A program made the position numbers and the translations under genes. From Amaranthus tricolor (taxonomy: Eukaryota > Streptophyta > Magnoliopsida > Caryophyllales > Amaranthaceae), in contig NC_080058.1 in the NCBI RefSeq assembly GCF_026212465.1, forward strand, positions 13,642,765-13,706,764: a stretch of 64,000 nt of DNA, written 5' to 3'. Of the stretch, positions 45,010 to 59,100 are shown in pieces. Positions within the stretch are counted from its first letter, which is position 1; each line of letters begins with the position of its first letter. Below the pieces are notes generated by a model. That model ran no database searches and was not told the origin of the DNA. It saw only the letters and a program-made list of their open reading frames with translations.

Positions 45010-45660
45010 TCAACCATAGAAAAGCCATACCAGTGTTATATGCTCTCCACCTTTGCTTAACTGTGCTATATGCGATCTTGGCGAGCAACGTACAATAGCA
45101 TAACAAAGCAATTCTACCCATACTTTGCTCGTTATCATCCATTTATCTTCCCTAAACATCTCCAATTGTTTCGCAAAACGAAAGGCATCAAACAACATTG
45201 ATTTACACTTATCCCTTTTTGCTATTATAGGCTGTACATCTGCTTTTACATCTAGAACCTTCTTACTAAACTGCTTGAAGAACTGGTCCTCCACACTTTT
45301 AGAATGAGCCTCATTATATGTATGACAACAACCACAGATGAAGTTCTTCGTATTAGACCAACATTCTGACATCCAACGGATGTTGATTCTTTTATGGTTC
45401 ATGAACTTCTCCGCATCCGCACAAGTATCTTTAAATTGATTATCTGCCATACCCGCAACGAAAGACATTAATGTTTTTCGCCTCAGTAAAAGATATGACA
45501 TGTAATCTGTAATCGACTTGCTTATACTTTGATAATCAACTGGTGTTGTATTCTTAGTTTGATAGGTAGTCCAATAGCAAATGTCGGTAGCAAGGTGCCA
45601 TATTAAAAGAATTTCATTATAATCAATATCTAATGTCCAAAGACTTTGGTAAAATTTTGT
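45010..45660 (-). pseudogene. DUF4220/DUF594 family gene, C-terminal relic
   Basis: The minus-strand frame is open for about 216 codons. It carries ILLIWHLATDICYW (the typical end of the DUF4220 region), SITDYMSYLLLRRKTLM, DTCADAEKFM, and the DUF594 ending KVWVELLCYAIVRCSPRSHI followed by AQLSKGGE and LVWLF. A TGA immediately upstream (45661-45663) and the lack of the N-terminal membrane-spanning region show that the 5' half is gone. The stop after LVWLFYG is slightly earlier than in typical members. These plant proteins are membrane-associated and of unknown function. The remaining frame has no stop, so loss was recent or the exon is still used; I favour a relic. Confidence 0.7.
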
Positions 45661-46019
45661 TCAATATGACAATTTACGATGAGAATTTCATATGAACTAT
45701 TCCATTGTTTCTAAGAGACTGTATGATATGATATGATTTTTTGAAAAAAAAAATTGTAGACGCTTTAATTTTGCACTACCCTTCTATGATTTTTATTCTT
45801 TTTCGCAAAGAAAGTGTTGAGTTTTCTTGTGAAACTCGAGGATTCTTTTCCTTTATTGATTTCTCCATACAACAAAGTAAAGAAAAATCCAAAAAGACAA
45901 AAAAACTTTAAGAAAGAAGAGAGAAAATCTAATTTACTGAAAATTAATTCAAAAAAAAAAAGAAAGAAAAAACGTTTTGATAAGTCTAATAAGAGTGTGA
46001 AATTCTACACTAAGAATTA

Positions 46020-46560
46020 AATGTAATTTTAACTTTATATTGGGCACAATTTATACATATTGTGGTAAACTGAGTATATATTGTGATAAACATGGTACAC
46101 ACTTTATCAAATTCTACATTATGTGTAAAATGTATTTTTTGCTTTTACATCATCATCATTATAACCTTTACATCATTATTTGCATTTACACCAAGAGTTC
46201 CATTATTTGTGTACATATTGCGGCAAACTTTGTATATATTGTGGAAAATTGTGTACATATTGTGGTAAGTATCAAACATATTTGTTTTAAAGAGTTTTTT
46301 GCAAAATCATATATGGACAATAATTTATGGACAATAATCAAATAAATGTATGATTATAAAATATTTTTAAAAGAATAATAAAATATAGAAACTGAATATA
46401 AAATATAATATAATATATAAATGAGAATATGACACGTGTCTGAAGTTGTTTCTTCAACAGTATATTTTATTGATTGATGATTATTGATAATTGATTATTT
46501 ATCATTGATAATTGATTATTTATTGATTATTGATTGGTGATTGGTGATTTCTTCCTTCCC
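46020..46560. repeat. Low-complexity repeats upstream of recA
   Basis: Loose repeats of TACATATTGTGGTAAA type at 46058-46268 and of TTGATTATTGATAATTGATT type at 46468-46550. Confidence 0.5.
46431..46440. promoter_or_regulatory. G-box-type palindrome upstream of recA
   Basis: GACACGTGTC, 176 bp before the recA ATG. ACGTG cores bind bZIP/bHLH factors in plants and are common in light- and stress-regulated promoters. Function here is not shown. Confidence 0.35.
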
Positions 46561-46615
46561 TGAAGGCTGCTGTTGAGTTGCCTTACAACTTTGCGGTGTC
46601 TGGAGTCTCAGCGAG

Positions 46616-47083
46616 ATGGTCATGGAGTTGTTAAAACTTCCCCCAAATCTGCACTTTTACCCCGCAAAATTGAAGTTAAACCCACAATTTCTCTGTAGAA
46701 CAACTCAACGTCTCTCTGTACAGTCTGCACTCAAGAAATTAAGGGTTCGTTCTGAATTCAATGGAAAATTCAATGGGGCTCTTTCTGGTGATACTGACCC
46801 TCGTTTAATGGACCGTGTACGGTGTACCTCTCTCTCTGTCCCTCTCTAATTTTCCTGCGTTTCCATTATTATAAGTTGACATTTTTGAGATTGTGAATTG
46901 TTATTTTGCAATGTTATTAGCTCATTGATTATGTATTTTTTATATTGTGAATTGTCATTTTGAAATGTTGTCTTTGAGCTTGTTATTATTTCAAATATTC
47001 ATTACATGAACATATTTATACACTGTCACTTACGGGGATCATTATGTTTAAGTTGAAAATCTCATTGACATTCAAGATTTTAG

Positions 47084-47149
<66 letters not shown>

Positions 47150-50100
47150 TTATTTATTTATTTATTTATTTATTCTTTGATTATAATCTTACATGATTCA
47201 TTAAGTGCTGTGCAGTTCTTAGTGAAGTAGGAGATGTTTGGTATAGGCAGCCTCTTTGTTATGACAAGGTAAGGTTAACTACATTCAACCCCTAAACCCC
47301 TATTTGGGTATGAGCCGTTTAATTGTATTAGGAAGATAGAATGTAAAATGTTGTGATTTTAACCTAACAATTGGACTAAGTTTTGTAATTTTAATTTCAC
47401 TTGTAATTCTTGCGGGACGAACTCAACATCTATGTGGAACGTACATGAGCTTCTCTGACGTGCTTGATTACAATGCTTTAAGAGCAATTTCTCTATGTGG
47501 TAGAATCCATATTTCTCTTAATTGTGGACTTAATTGAGAGTTTAAAGATACACAATTTTCCAAGATACACGGAGAAGCCAATAATGGTTACAATGGCAAA
47601 GAGGAACCATATCTTGAAAGTTGAAACCACCATTTAAAAGCTTTCAAATTGATAGACAAAAATGGACAAGTCAAAATATAGGGAGACAAAATCTAGTGAT
47701 TTGTGTAAGTGGTGCAAATCACTCTTACCATGGAAATTGCCTTCGCTTTTTCATATTTACTTACTTCAGATTGGCCCAGTATTTCTTAATTTTACTCGTA
47801 CAACTATTCAAAGACTAGCTCGAAATATTATGCGGATTAGCTATGTGCTAATAGTGAAGCTTTTGATTCATCGCCTTTCTTTGATGGTGGTATTCCTATC
47901 TTTATAGGACTTTGAAGTCCTAATGTAATGAAGTTCCGCCTTATAATTTTTGTACTATTTAGAGGAAAATGCTTTAATTTCCTTGCCTAGTAGCTTAAAA
48001 TGCTATCATGTTTTTTGTTTCACCTATGTCACAGAATGGCTTTGTGGTTATCTCTGCGTACTTAGATTGCAGTAACTTCGAAAACCTTTACAATGTGGTT
48101 GTAATAGCTGATATCGTGTGATATATAAATATAGTAAAAAAAATATTCTCTAGATACTCTACAGTTTGGGGAGATGTTGGAAGAAATAGTTTGTAAATGC
48201 TTTTCCATAAATGAAATTTTAACGTGAAATATTGGGTGCTACACGTCATGTAATTGCAAACTTGACATTTTGACCGTGAAATTTATGCACCATTATATAC
48301 CAAGGTTCAATGTCGCAACAACTCTCTAATAAGTTACATGACAGTCGTAACTGGCGAGTTTTGTTCTATGATTTAGAGTCATTCTCGGTAACCTTTTTGT
48401 TATTACAAGGGTATCGTTGCGTACATCTAATAATGTTTAACCTAGGTGGGAGCTACTATGTGGCAATGGAATAATAGAATGGTATTGTTGCTTATGATGA
48501 AAACAAAGTGGTTTATGAATATTAAGGTTTGGAACAAGCCAATTGTCACCTATTAGCGCTTCAACTTTGAAGGCTCATACTTTTGACCTAGAGATCCTTT
48601 TTGGGGGCTTATAGTATGCTCTTGGAAAGCTCTTAAAAAAATGCCTTTGTTTATAGCTGACACGGACTAAGGAGTACAACGTTTTATTCAAGTGTGTTAG
48701 GGTGTATTTCTCATGTATTTAATTTTTTTTCTTGTTGCTTTAGCCTTTAGAACTTGAGATTGTACACATATATAGAAAAATAAAAACTGAAGATTTAGGA
48801 AATTATAGGTTGTTGATCATTTAGGGGAAAGTTTATTGTCTAGTAGTTGTAGAGATTATTGTGAATAATTGGGTTATTTATTATTTCATATTGTTGTCAT
48901 TTGTTTTCTAGAAAAGGGTGCTAATTATGTGTTTGAATGTGCTGGAATGTGAGGTTCCTACTTTTGATCTCAATTCCAGCCTAGTTGTTACTCGTGTAGG
49001 CCTTATGTATAGGAGGGCCTTTATAGTTGGTGGTCACTTGATTTCGACTCTTGACTTATGTATTAAAGAGTTTTTGGTTGTGATCTACCTAATATGTTGA
49101 ATGTTAGGCTTGGAAACGCATATTTATATTTTTTTGTAGGCTTTATTGGAGGATAGTGTGAAATTCACACCGAGAAATAGTTTTCTAAGAAAAAAAGTAA
49201 AATGACCAGATGTGAAAGTGAAAGTGAGAGCATATAGGTTAAGAAGGATAAATTTGTTAACTTTGTTGAGACTATACCTTGTCAAACTCATATTTTATAT
49301 TTGAGTTTTCAACTCTTGTCTACTTGAGCATTACATTTTTGGCATCTTTTATTTACTTGAAAAGCTAAAAACATTTTTTCCTACTGAGCTTTCTTATGTT
49401 TTGGCTGCACATTGTCTGATGTCTGCTCAATAAGCTAGACTTTCCATGATAGAAAAATGTCTTGAGTGTAAGGGAGGTGTGATGAAATATTATTTTGTGC
49501 ATTGCTTTTGAAATGCATTGGAGTATAATTTGCTTTTTTACTTATTAATTTACAACATAATTATAGCTATTGCCAAGCTTCAATTTCTAAATGTGTTAGT
49601 TACTTTCAGCAAAAGGCACTAGAAGCAGCAATGCATGACATAAACTGTTCTTTTGGTAAAGGAAGTGTCACGAGATTGGGCAGTGCTGGTGGAGCTTTGG
49701 TGTATGTAACTTATTTCGGTGTCACTTTTACCTCTTTTAATTTATTGAAAATCATGTTCGATACTTGTTCCAATCTATGTGAAAGAATTAACTATGTAGG
49801 GAAGTGTCCAACTCATGAATATGTAGGGGCTCACCGTTAAAGTTCTTCAAATTAAACTTGATTGTCATCTTTTAACTAATCCTTGCTTGCTGCAATATCT
49901 TTGTAAATCTATTGACTTCTTCCTTTTCTTGATGTAGTGAAACTTTTCCTAGTGGGTGCTTGACATTGGACTTTGCTCTTGGTGGAGGTCTTCCAAAAGG
50001 AAGAATTGTAGAGGTATCAAATACTTGTATTTTTCATTCATCGCGATCTTCAATTGAAGTTTGTTTGATGATTTTTTAATAAATTATTTCTTTAATCGAA

Positions 50101-53100
50101 CATTTTATTGTAAGTGGATAATTTTGTTTTATGAACAAAGTTGAATGGGATCAACATTTGTCTACTTTGTTTGCGATGCCTGAAATGTTTTTATTTATTT
50201 CTGAATTGGATGGTTCATTAAGGCATTGCTTTTTAGTCAAACAATGCAGCACAATCTTGTGTTTACAACCTCGAAGGATAAAGGCTATGCCCATTGGACC
50301 CTCTCCATATCATGAAAACCTAAAGGGAGACTTAATAGAGGCGTTGTATTGATATGATTTTTTTTGGGCCACCCTTTATTTACTCTTTTTAATTAGATGG
50401 TGATCTCATTATGTTGCTTTTTTTTTTTTTCACATCTCCTTGAGATAGCCTTTTCAATAATTACAGCTTTAGATATATGCGATATTCTGGGTAAGGCTAG
50501 TTTATGTTCCGTGAATACATTGATGGGAAAAAATTCAAATGGGGCAAGGGTAGCAAAGCAAATTTCAAAATTTTAATTCACACTCTATATCTAAATTTTC
50601 AAATTATCAAATACTTGTATGTTGTAATTTAACTAAATAACTTTTCCCATTTTATAATTCATAAACAAGTGGAGATTATGTAACACAAATTGATAGCATA
50701 AGAAAGGGTCTTGATAGAAAAAGCTGTTTATGTCAAATAAGATCTAAAAATCCATTAGTTAAAAGTGAATAGTTAAAACTTTGAGGAGTTTAGAAAGAGG
50801 AATAGGCAGGCCTTGATAGTAGGAGTGAAGAATTAACATGAAGAGTTGCGATTTGCAGCAGTATATGACAATTGATTGGAATGGTTGTAGGAGGAATAGT
50901 GTATGGTGGATCATTGAAATTAATTTTCTTAGTTGTAGATTATTATAATATAGGGTTCGAATAAAGTATAATTTTTGTAATTGATGATCTGTCAGATTAA
51001 TTGTTTTGTTAAATGTGCGCAACCCCATATGTTGGGATTAAGGCTTCGACATTGTTGTTTTTAGATTTATAAGAACATTTTGATGAAAGCAGCTCTCAAA
51101 ACCCAATTTAGAAGTATCTCCATCCTGATTCCTCAGTAACAATTTAAACTCTTCTAAATGGGCTATACTAAGAAAGGACATTTTAATATTTCAATAATGT
51201 TTTCTTACTCATTATTCTGTCATTCTTGTTTCATTATCGAAACATATTTTTCAGAATTATACATTTGTTTTAGTTTATGTGGAGTCCAACATGTGGCAAG
51301 GAAGAATGCATGAAACTAAGAAACTGAGAGCAAGAGACTATTATTTGTATACTGGAATCCTTTTAACATTATTGGAATGTTTCCCAGATATATGGACCAG
51401 AAAGTAGTGGGAAGACAACTCTTGCTTTACATGCAATTGCAGAAATCCAGGTTGTTTACGAGTGTCTAATCATTTTCAATTTCAGATTTTAACTTGTGGG
51501 AAGTACACTAGTTACTTTCATATTGAGAATATTATAAAATTTTGTTTTTTGTTTATATTCAGCAATTGGGAGGAAATGCAATGCTTGTTGATGCAGAACA
51601 TGCATTTGATGCAGCATATTCAAAATCTCTGGGAGTGGATGTAGAGAATTTAATTGTTTGCCAACCGGATAATGGGGAAATGGCATTAGAGAGTAAGAAA
51701 ATTATATCGCTAATCGTCAAATCGCCACTCTATTTTACTTGTTTTGGCTAAGACTATGAATGTGTTCAGAATATGCTTATAAGTTTGTTTCTCATGCTTA
51801 GAAAATGCTGAATGATTTTCTTTAGTAATTTGTATTGATTTTCAAATCTAGCCAACATCTTACCCTGATTTTCTACTTCCTAAAATTCTTGCGTATATTA
51901 AGTTATTTGTCTGTGAAAAAGTAAAATACAAGAATTTGAACTGAGAGAACGTGCGTGATAGAGCGTCATTAAGTCCAATTTCTTGTTAACATATTTAAAA
52001 ATCGTAAAATTAATGAATTGTTTTGGTTTTTGTTTCTAGTAATACCCAAGCTATGGCAAAATTGTTGTTTTATTCAGTTTGCATTCTTAAGGAAGGGAAA
52101 GTGTCCTATTCCAACTTGGTTACCATAGATTCCTTCGTATAAGAAGTTGCTTTCCTTAGGATTCTTTCAAGTGATAATTGTCCTTGAGTTTTGTCCATTA
52201 GATTCATAGTGCAAAAATACGTTTTCATTTGCGGTAATGGTCGAGAAACGGATTTCACGGCCAATACAAATGATGTCGGCGTCAATGCGGCTCGGTTGTG
52301 GTAAACTCAAAAACCTTTACAATACGACGGTGATGCAGCCACTATTTAGAGCTTTTAATGTTTTGCAATAGCCTCGACATTTGTTGAGGTTTGGTGCTCT
52401 CTCTGCTATGCATTACCTGGTTGTGTAGATTGAAGCCATGTTACTGCATTGAAGGATATTATGTGACTTTTGGTATTAAGAAAGGAGTTTCTTAATGCAA
52501 TTGATCCATTTCTTGAGCATTGGGGATATGGAGTTGATGAACTATTTAAAGCGGTGTGGACTAGCTTGCCATTTACATGAATCTTCTGCTGGATTCATGT
52601 ATCGGTCTTATTAAGATAAAGAACAATGGCTGTGGTGTGATGCAATTTTGCAATATGTTGGTATTTTTTTTCCTGGGATAAAGCTCTTATAATTTCAGAC
52701 TATACCAAAAACTTAATTTGGGAAGGTCGATGTTCTTTGTTTTAATTTAAGTCTTTCAGCAAACCCATGGAGGTTATATTTCTGCTATACTTATACTACA
52801 ACATAATTGCAATAATCTATGATTTTTCTTTCCCTTTTTTTGGGGATATTTTGTCGTCTGTAGCTGTAATAATTATCTTTACTCGAGCGGTTTTATCATT
52901 TTATCATCTAGATACTTTAAGATGGTATGCAAACACCCAAAAATTCTGGAAAATGAAATTCTATGGATATGGAATCAATATGTAAGTCTTTACTTGAGGA
53001 ATCAGTTTCTTCATTCACGCTAATGGGAAAGTTATTATGGATACACTTATTGAGTGGTTTAGAGCTAGAAAGAAAAGACCTGAATCTGATGTTGAGGGTA

Positions 53101-56100
53101 GTTAATATGTAATAGGTGGGGGATATATTACAGAAGACAACGGAGAAAACATATCCATGTGGCATATTGTAGTTTTTGAGAGTCTTCTTATTGGTGTTTA
53201 CACCTTTTGAGATCTGAGTGAGTGTGGCACAGAGAGACATGAGAAGTTTATTAGGGATCTTTGGGGATAAGGTAGGGAGAAATAGTAGAAGTCTCCACTT
53301 GATGCACTGCTGCTTAGTATGTGGTCCAAAGATAGAACATTGTTATTTTTCGGTATCATGTTGTTTAAAAATATATTCAGGCCTTTTGGGTGAGAATATT
53401 ATCCACAATGCTTCTTTACGTCAATCTCCATTTATAAACTATTAGTCTATGGCCTGCAACTTGAATGATAATAATACTAAGCTTGGTGGCGTTGTAGTTT
53501 TGTTGGTCTACAAAAGTGATAATGCAGATTACAAGTTCTTTTGAGTATCCCCTGTCATTTAAATCCTGACAAGGAAACAAAGCATTTATATTCCTGCTTA
53601 TACGAATAAGGAAGAGGTGGGTAAAATCTTGCTAGTATTGCCAAGGTGATAATGTCTTCTAGCCAATTAAAATGAAAATATGACATGGCCAGTTATGAAG
53701 AGTCTTAGATGAAAATTGACATGTTATATGTTCTATGGAAGTTGGAGGGACATGTTAATTATCAATCAACTAACACAATAGTTTGCGTATTATCAATAAT
53801 CTGCTGGAATTTGTTCTACATCACTGTAAAGAACATATTATAGATAACAGAGAGGTCTTGGGGGAGGAATAGATTTTCCGGGAAAACAAAGCAACTTGTT
53901 GCATTGGAACTACTGGTCCTCAATGTATCCCTCCCTTCTTCTCTCTCTCTCTCTCCTTGAAAGCATAAGTCTTGGAATCAACCAAACCCACCTTCGTTTG
54001 CGTTTATAAACCCATTTTGAGGACTTTTGTTATTTTCATTTACAAGTTGTAAAACCATTATTAATATTGGAATTTTTTGAACCACATGCTCCTAAGTTGG
54101 AAAATCCTCCTACAATGGTGTTAACACTATTGTAGCTGCAATAACAAATGAAATGAAAGACAAGCCTTAAGGTGTTCCAAATCTTAAGAGGTGAAGCATA
54201 TTCAATGACAATAGGAGTGGGGAAGTGAGCGTTTTGGGCAGCATAAAATAGTGGATTTTATTAGGCTAGATGTCCAAAGAATGAACGCAGAGTTTCCAAA
54301 ACCTTAGCGCTTTACAAGTTTGAAAAGAAGAAAGGTGCTGAGTTGGAAGTTAATTGCTTGAGTGCTCTAAGTGTTGAGTTCTAGATTATTGATAGAGTTG
54401 TCTCCAACTCTTTTTTCTCATGCCAATACACTCATAATATTTATTCCCCACTGAAATCTATGCCTATTTCATAGTCATTGTGGATGCAATTTGTAGAACA
54501 CTATTGGAAAACTAATAGGTATGGAAGCATGGTTTGACCAGCTCTTCTATGGAGGTGTATATTTAATTAGGCTTAGATAGGTAAGAAGATCCTTCTTGAT
54601 GCAGTTGTTTATATGCTATCTTTTCATGTACTTGGCTAGATAGTTTTTGAGAGCTTTACGTGCCGATAGTTTTTGAGAGCTTTACGTGCCCAGTTCTTTA
54701 TAATGGGTTGTCTACGAAGATTTTTTTTTTATTTTTATTTTTTTTCTAGTATATGATTCATAAAGGTTTAGCAAGAGTCTCTTTATGCCACTACATTGAC
54801 ATGATTCATTATGGTTTTACTTTTGGATATTGTTGGATTGGGGAAATCTGCGAGTCCCTTCGTTTCCTTGTATAAATGGCATCTTGTCGTAAACTTATTA
54901 CTCTTCTATCTTTATCTATCTTAAGATATGTTCTGAATGTTTTGGTCTTTGATATGTGTTTCTGTAATATCGCGAATGTATATAGGTTATATATTTTTTG
55001 GTTCATTTCTCATGTCAATGATTGACTTTTCTTTGTTGCAGTTGCAGATCGCATGTGTAGATCTGGTGCAGTAGATCTGATATGTATAGATTCTGTATCT
55101 GCTCTTACCCCTCGGGCCGAGATAGAGGTCACCATTTATTTATTTGTTTTTTTGTTGCCCTTGTTTCTGATAGAGTCGTATGCAAACAATCATTTTGATA
55201 TGATTAACAAGTGTAAGGTGGTACTTCTGATTCCCTAAAACTCCACCTAGGTGGGAGAGAGTTAATCGCATTGGGGTAATGCCATGATCTCTTATGTGTC
55301 TGACTAAACTACAGAACATGGAATTGACAAATTGCTGACTCATTATCATGCTACTGTATAGGGCGAGATTGGAATGCAGCAAATGGGCTTGCAAGCACGT
55401 CTAATGAGCCAAGCTTTACGTAAAATGTCTGGAAATGCGTCGAAGGCTGGCTGTACTCTCATGTTTCTGAATCAGATAAGACATAAGGTATACAATATGA
55501 AAGTGTTTTGTTACTACTTACTCCTATTTCCTAGTTTTTGCTCAACTACATATTTTACTATATCATGGGGAAGGTGAGAGATAGAGATAAAGAAGGTGGG
55601 GCAAGCATTTGGGAAGGAGAGAAATGAGGTGGGCTGATTGGCTACTTTACCAAGAATACCTATGGGACAAAAACTTACGAAGACTTCTCAAGAAGGAGAA
55701 TGGAACCAACTTATCAGCAGAGGGAGTACTTAAATGATTCCTGTAGAAACTTTTTTATTTCCCATTGAATGGTTACCGTAGGAAATAAATCATTTATTTT
55801 AATGGATTGAGTTTTTCTTTTTCTTTGATTTTTATAAATTACCCTTTGATTTAGCACAATGAATACTTTTTGGGTGTAATAGTCAATTAAAAGCTTATGG
55901 GTCGGATAATTGGGTAATCATTTTCTCATAAAATTGTATTCTATCCTTTTTTTTTCCTGAATTTGTTTGTTTCTGATCTATGGCCTGATGGAAATAGTCT
56001 TTGCTATTAATTTGCATCACCAGGTAAAGTTTCAGGATTTGATCCTTATACAATCCTTTAGGTTACACTTCCACCACAATAACCTTTATGGATCCTCCGA

Positions 56101-59100
56101 TGGTTGTAACATTGTGCATAATATGATGTTATTTTTTTGCATGTGCTATTGTGGTTGATTTTCCCAGCTTTCTCTTGCTAATTTAGTGATACTTTCTTCC
56201 AAATTTTGAAGATTGGCGTGTATTATGGAAATCCTGAAGTCACTAGTGGAGGGATTGCTTTGAAATTTTTTGCATCACTACGCCTTGAGATACGTCCTAT
56301 TGGGAAAGTTAAATCTGTAAGAATCTCACATCTATGTCCTTTCGACTATGTTTTTATCTAATGTTGATTGTTGACAAGAAAATAACCTTTCTTACATATT
56401 CCTTTTACAGGTTAAAGGTGATGAAGATATTGGATTGCGGGTCCGTGTTAGAGTGCAAAAGAGTAAAGTAAGATGCTAATGTCTATGATAAGCTATATAA
56501 ATCGAAAATTATTCAATAAAAGGGAATATAATCGAAGTCAAGAGGAAACAAATTTATCAAGTGTTAATATTTTCAGGATGGAGGAGAATAAAGTAATAAA
56601 TTGCAAACACCACAAAACTTTTTGTGTTGCTATCAAAGTTATTAGGATCGCGATTCTACCTAAGATCATTGAGGGGGCAGGATCAAAATTGGTAGAATCG
56701 GATCGTAGGATCGTGTGATCCTTCAAATATGCATTAATGTGCTTTGAATTACTTATTTTCAATTACATTTGTTCTCTTTTTATGTTTTAAGGTGTAAGTA
56801 AAAACTTATTTGACTTCATCTATTAAGTTTTGAAAGAAAGATACTTTTAATAATCATTTTTAAACAACAAATCAAGAAAAGCTTGAAATTTATAAAGGTA
56901 TTGATATAATTATTTTAAATATATATTTATATGTAAGTGAAATTTGTATCATATGAAAGTATTTTACGTTTGAAACTACTCATATAGGATCGGATTGTTA
57001 GATCGTAGGATCGTAGAATCGTGTTATGATCCTACCACCTAAATTCTTGAGCTAAATAGGACCGCACGATTCTATCACATTAAGATCCTAACTACGATCT
57101 GGATCGTTCGCCTATTTTTGGATCGTAAGATCGTAGAATCGTAGATCAGAATCGGGATTCTGATAACTATGGTTGCTATTTAATATCCCCCACCCCTCTC
57201 CCCAAACGTGGCGTCTTCTGTGAGCGATTGTTTCCAGAAGGTCAAAGTGTCAAAAGGTGATTGTTTATTCAACATAGCCATCCATTTGCGAGGGTGTTGA
57301 GTTGCATTTCTTAAGCTAACTCTTACAAGGTGAGAGATGCATTGTCGTTTGGCTTTTATTGTGTCCTGGAGGCACGTAAACCAATTTGTAATATTGGGGG
57401 GAGGGGGGGGTGGTGGTTCTTTGATGTTATATAAAAAATCAAAAATTAAGAGAAAGAAAACTATCAAGGTCTAGGATACTTGACCCTTCTCCTTCCTTTT
57501 ATAAATTAGTTGATAAATATCTTCCTTCATTTCCACAAGTGATGAACCTTTTCTTCAAATCCTTTTTTCTTTTGCACTTATGGTCTCTCCCTACTAATAT
57601 ACTACTGCGTATACAAATTGGGTGCTATATGTAAGTTTAGATGCATAGTTGTTGGAATCGTAAACCGGATCGTAGGATTGTACACTCTTAGGATCTTGAA
57701 ATCCCGAAACAATCTAATTCGATCATAGATTCGAGGCAAGCATAGACTAAGTCAGAGTCAAAATAGGAACATGACCTGTCAAAATCGATATAGGATCCCC
57801 CAGGATCCGCGGTTTCTACAAACAACTTTTTTTTGCTTTTTTTTTTGTTTCTTTTTTCCTTTTGAACTTGTATTAAGTAAGCAAAATATGATTACAATGT
57901 AATAACATTGATAATCATAAGCATAAAATATTAAATTCTTATCTATTTTTATATATTTATTATTTATTATTATTATCCTATACATTTGAAGAATATAATA
58001 ACTTAATTACTAATGTATTAATGTCAATGAATATGTTATACCTATTATTATCTTTATAATTCAACATTATTATAATTAATTTATTTTTCATATCTAGATT
58101 TCTTAATCTCACAATATGAATTAATTTTAACATATATACATTATATACTTTTTTTTAAATTACAATTAATTCGTAGGTCTACGATCCGATCCAACGATTC
58201 AATGATACGACCCCTCATCGATCCAAAGTAGAATCCAATTTAGATAACCTTGTTTAGATGAATCCAAATTAGAGTAGCATTATGATTTGGATTAGAGGCC
58301 AAGGAATCTTGGAGTTTGTTGATTTAGCTGAAAGGATAGAATTTTTTTTTTTTTTTTTTTTTTTTAAAACTTGACTTGACCAAATCATAAACATTTTAAT
58401 ATAGTGCTTCATTATATTATGTGTACCTTTTTTATGTGAAGTTGGAGAATTGTTTGTAATCAAGGATCAATAAGAAACAACTCTTTTTTATTAGAGAGTT
58501 TAGGTTGTGTTCATTTTCACCCCAATTCCTGATCAGTGGAAGCAACTTAATGACAATTGTAAAAATGAGTAAAAACTTGGCTGCATGGCATTTAGTGAAA
58601 CTCATAACTAAACATTTGTTCTTCCTCTTAACCACTTGATAGCACCTCATTAGTGGTGAATGATGGTTGTATTTTTACAATGAACAAGAAGGTTTTGAGG
58701 AACTTGCTTTGTAGAGGTCTAAGGTTGAATCGTATAGTTTACCACTGAGCAATACAGTGACAAGTATTCATGCTAATTATGCCATAAATTATGTATATTT
58801 GTTTACCTTTTCATAATCTTCCTCCCCCTTTTTTTTCTTTTATGTTCTTGTGTCGTTGAGTTTTTCACTTAAAATCTCTTTTTGTTGGTCGTCTTATCTA
58901 TTTGGTTAACTGTAATTCATGCACTACTTTTAGAATTATATTGAAAAAAGGAAAAGGTGACAAGTTTGTCTTTTTTCACCTCTTTATGTGGTTCTTTACT
59001 ATGTAAAATTCATGTAGCACTCCAACTCAATCAAACCTCCGTATATTTCTTTCTTTGAGAGACTTTGTTCTTTGCTTTTACTAAGTTAGTCTGATGTGCA

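Noticed and set aside
50131..50352. 73-codon frame within recA intron 3
   Set aside because: RecA exons 3 and 4 join in phase without it, and it has no known domain.
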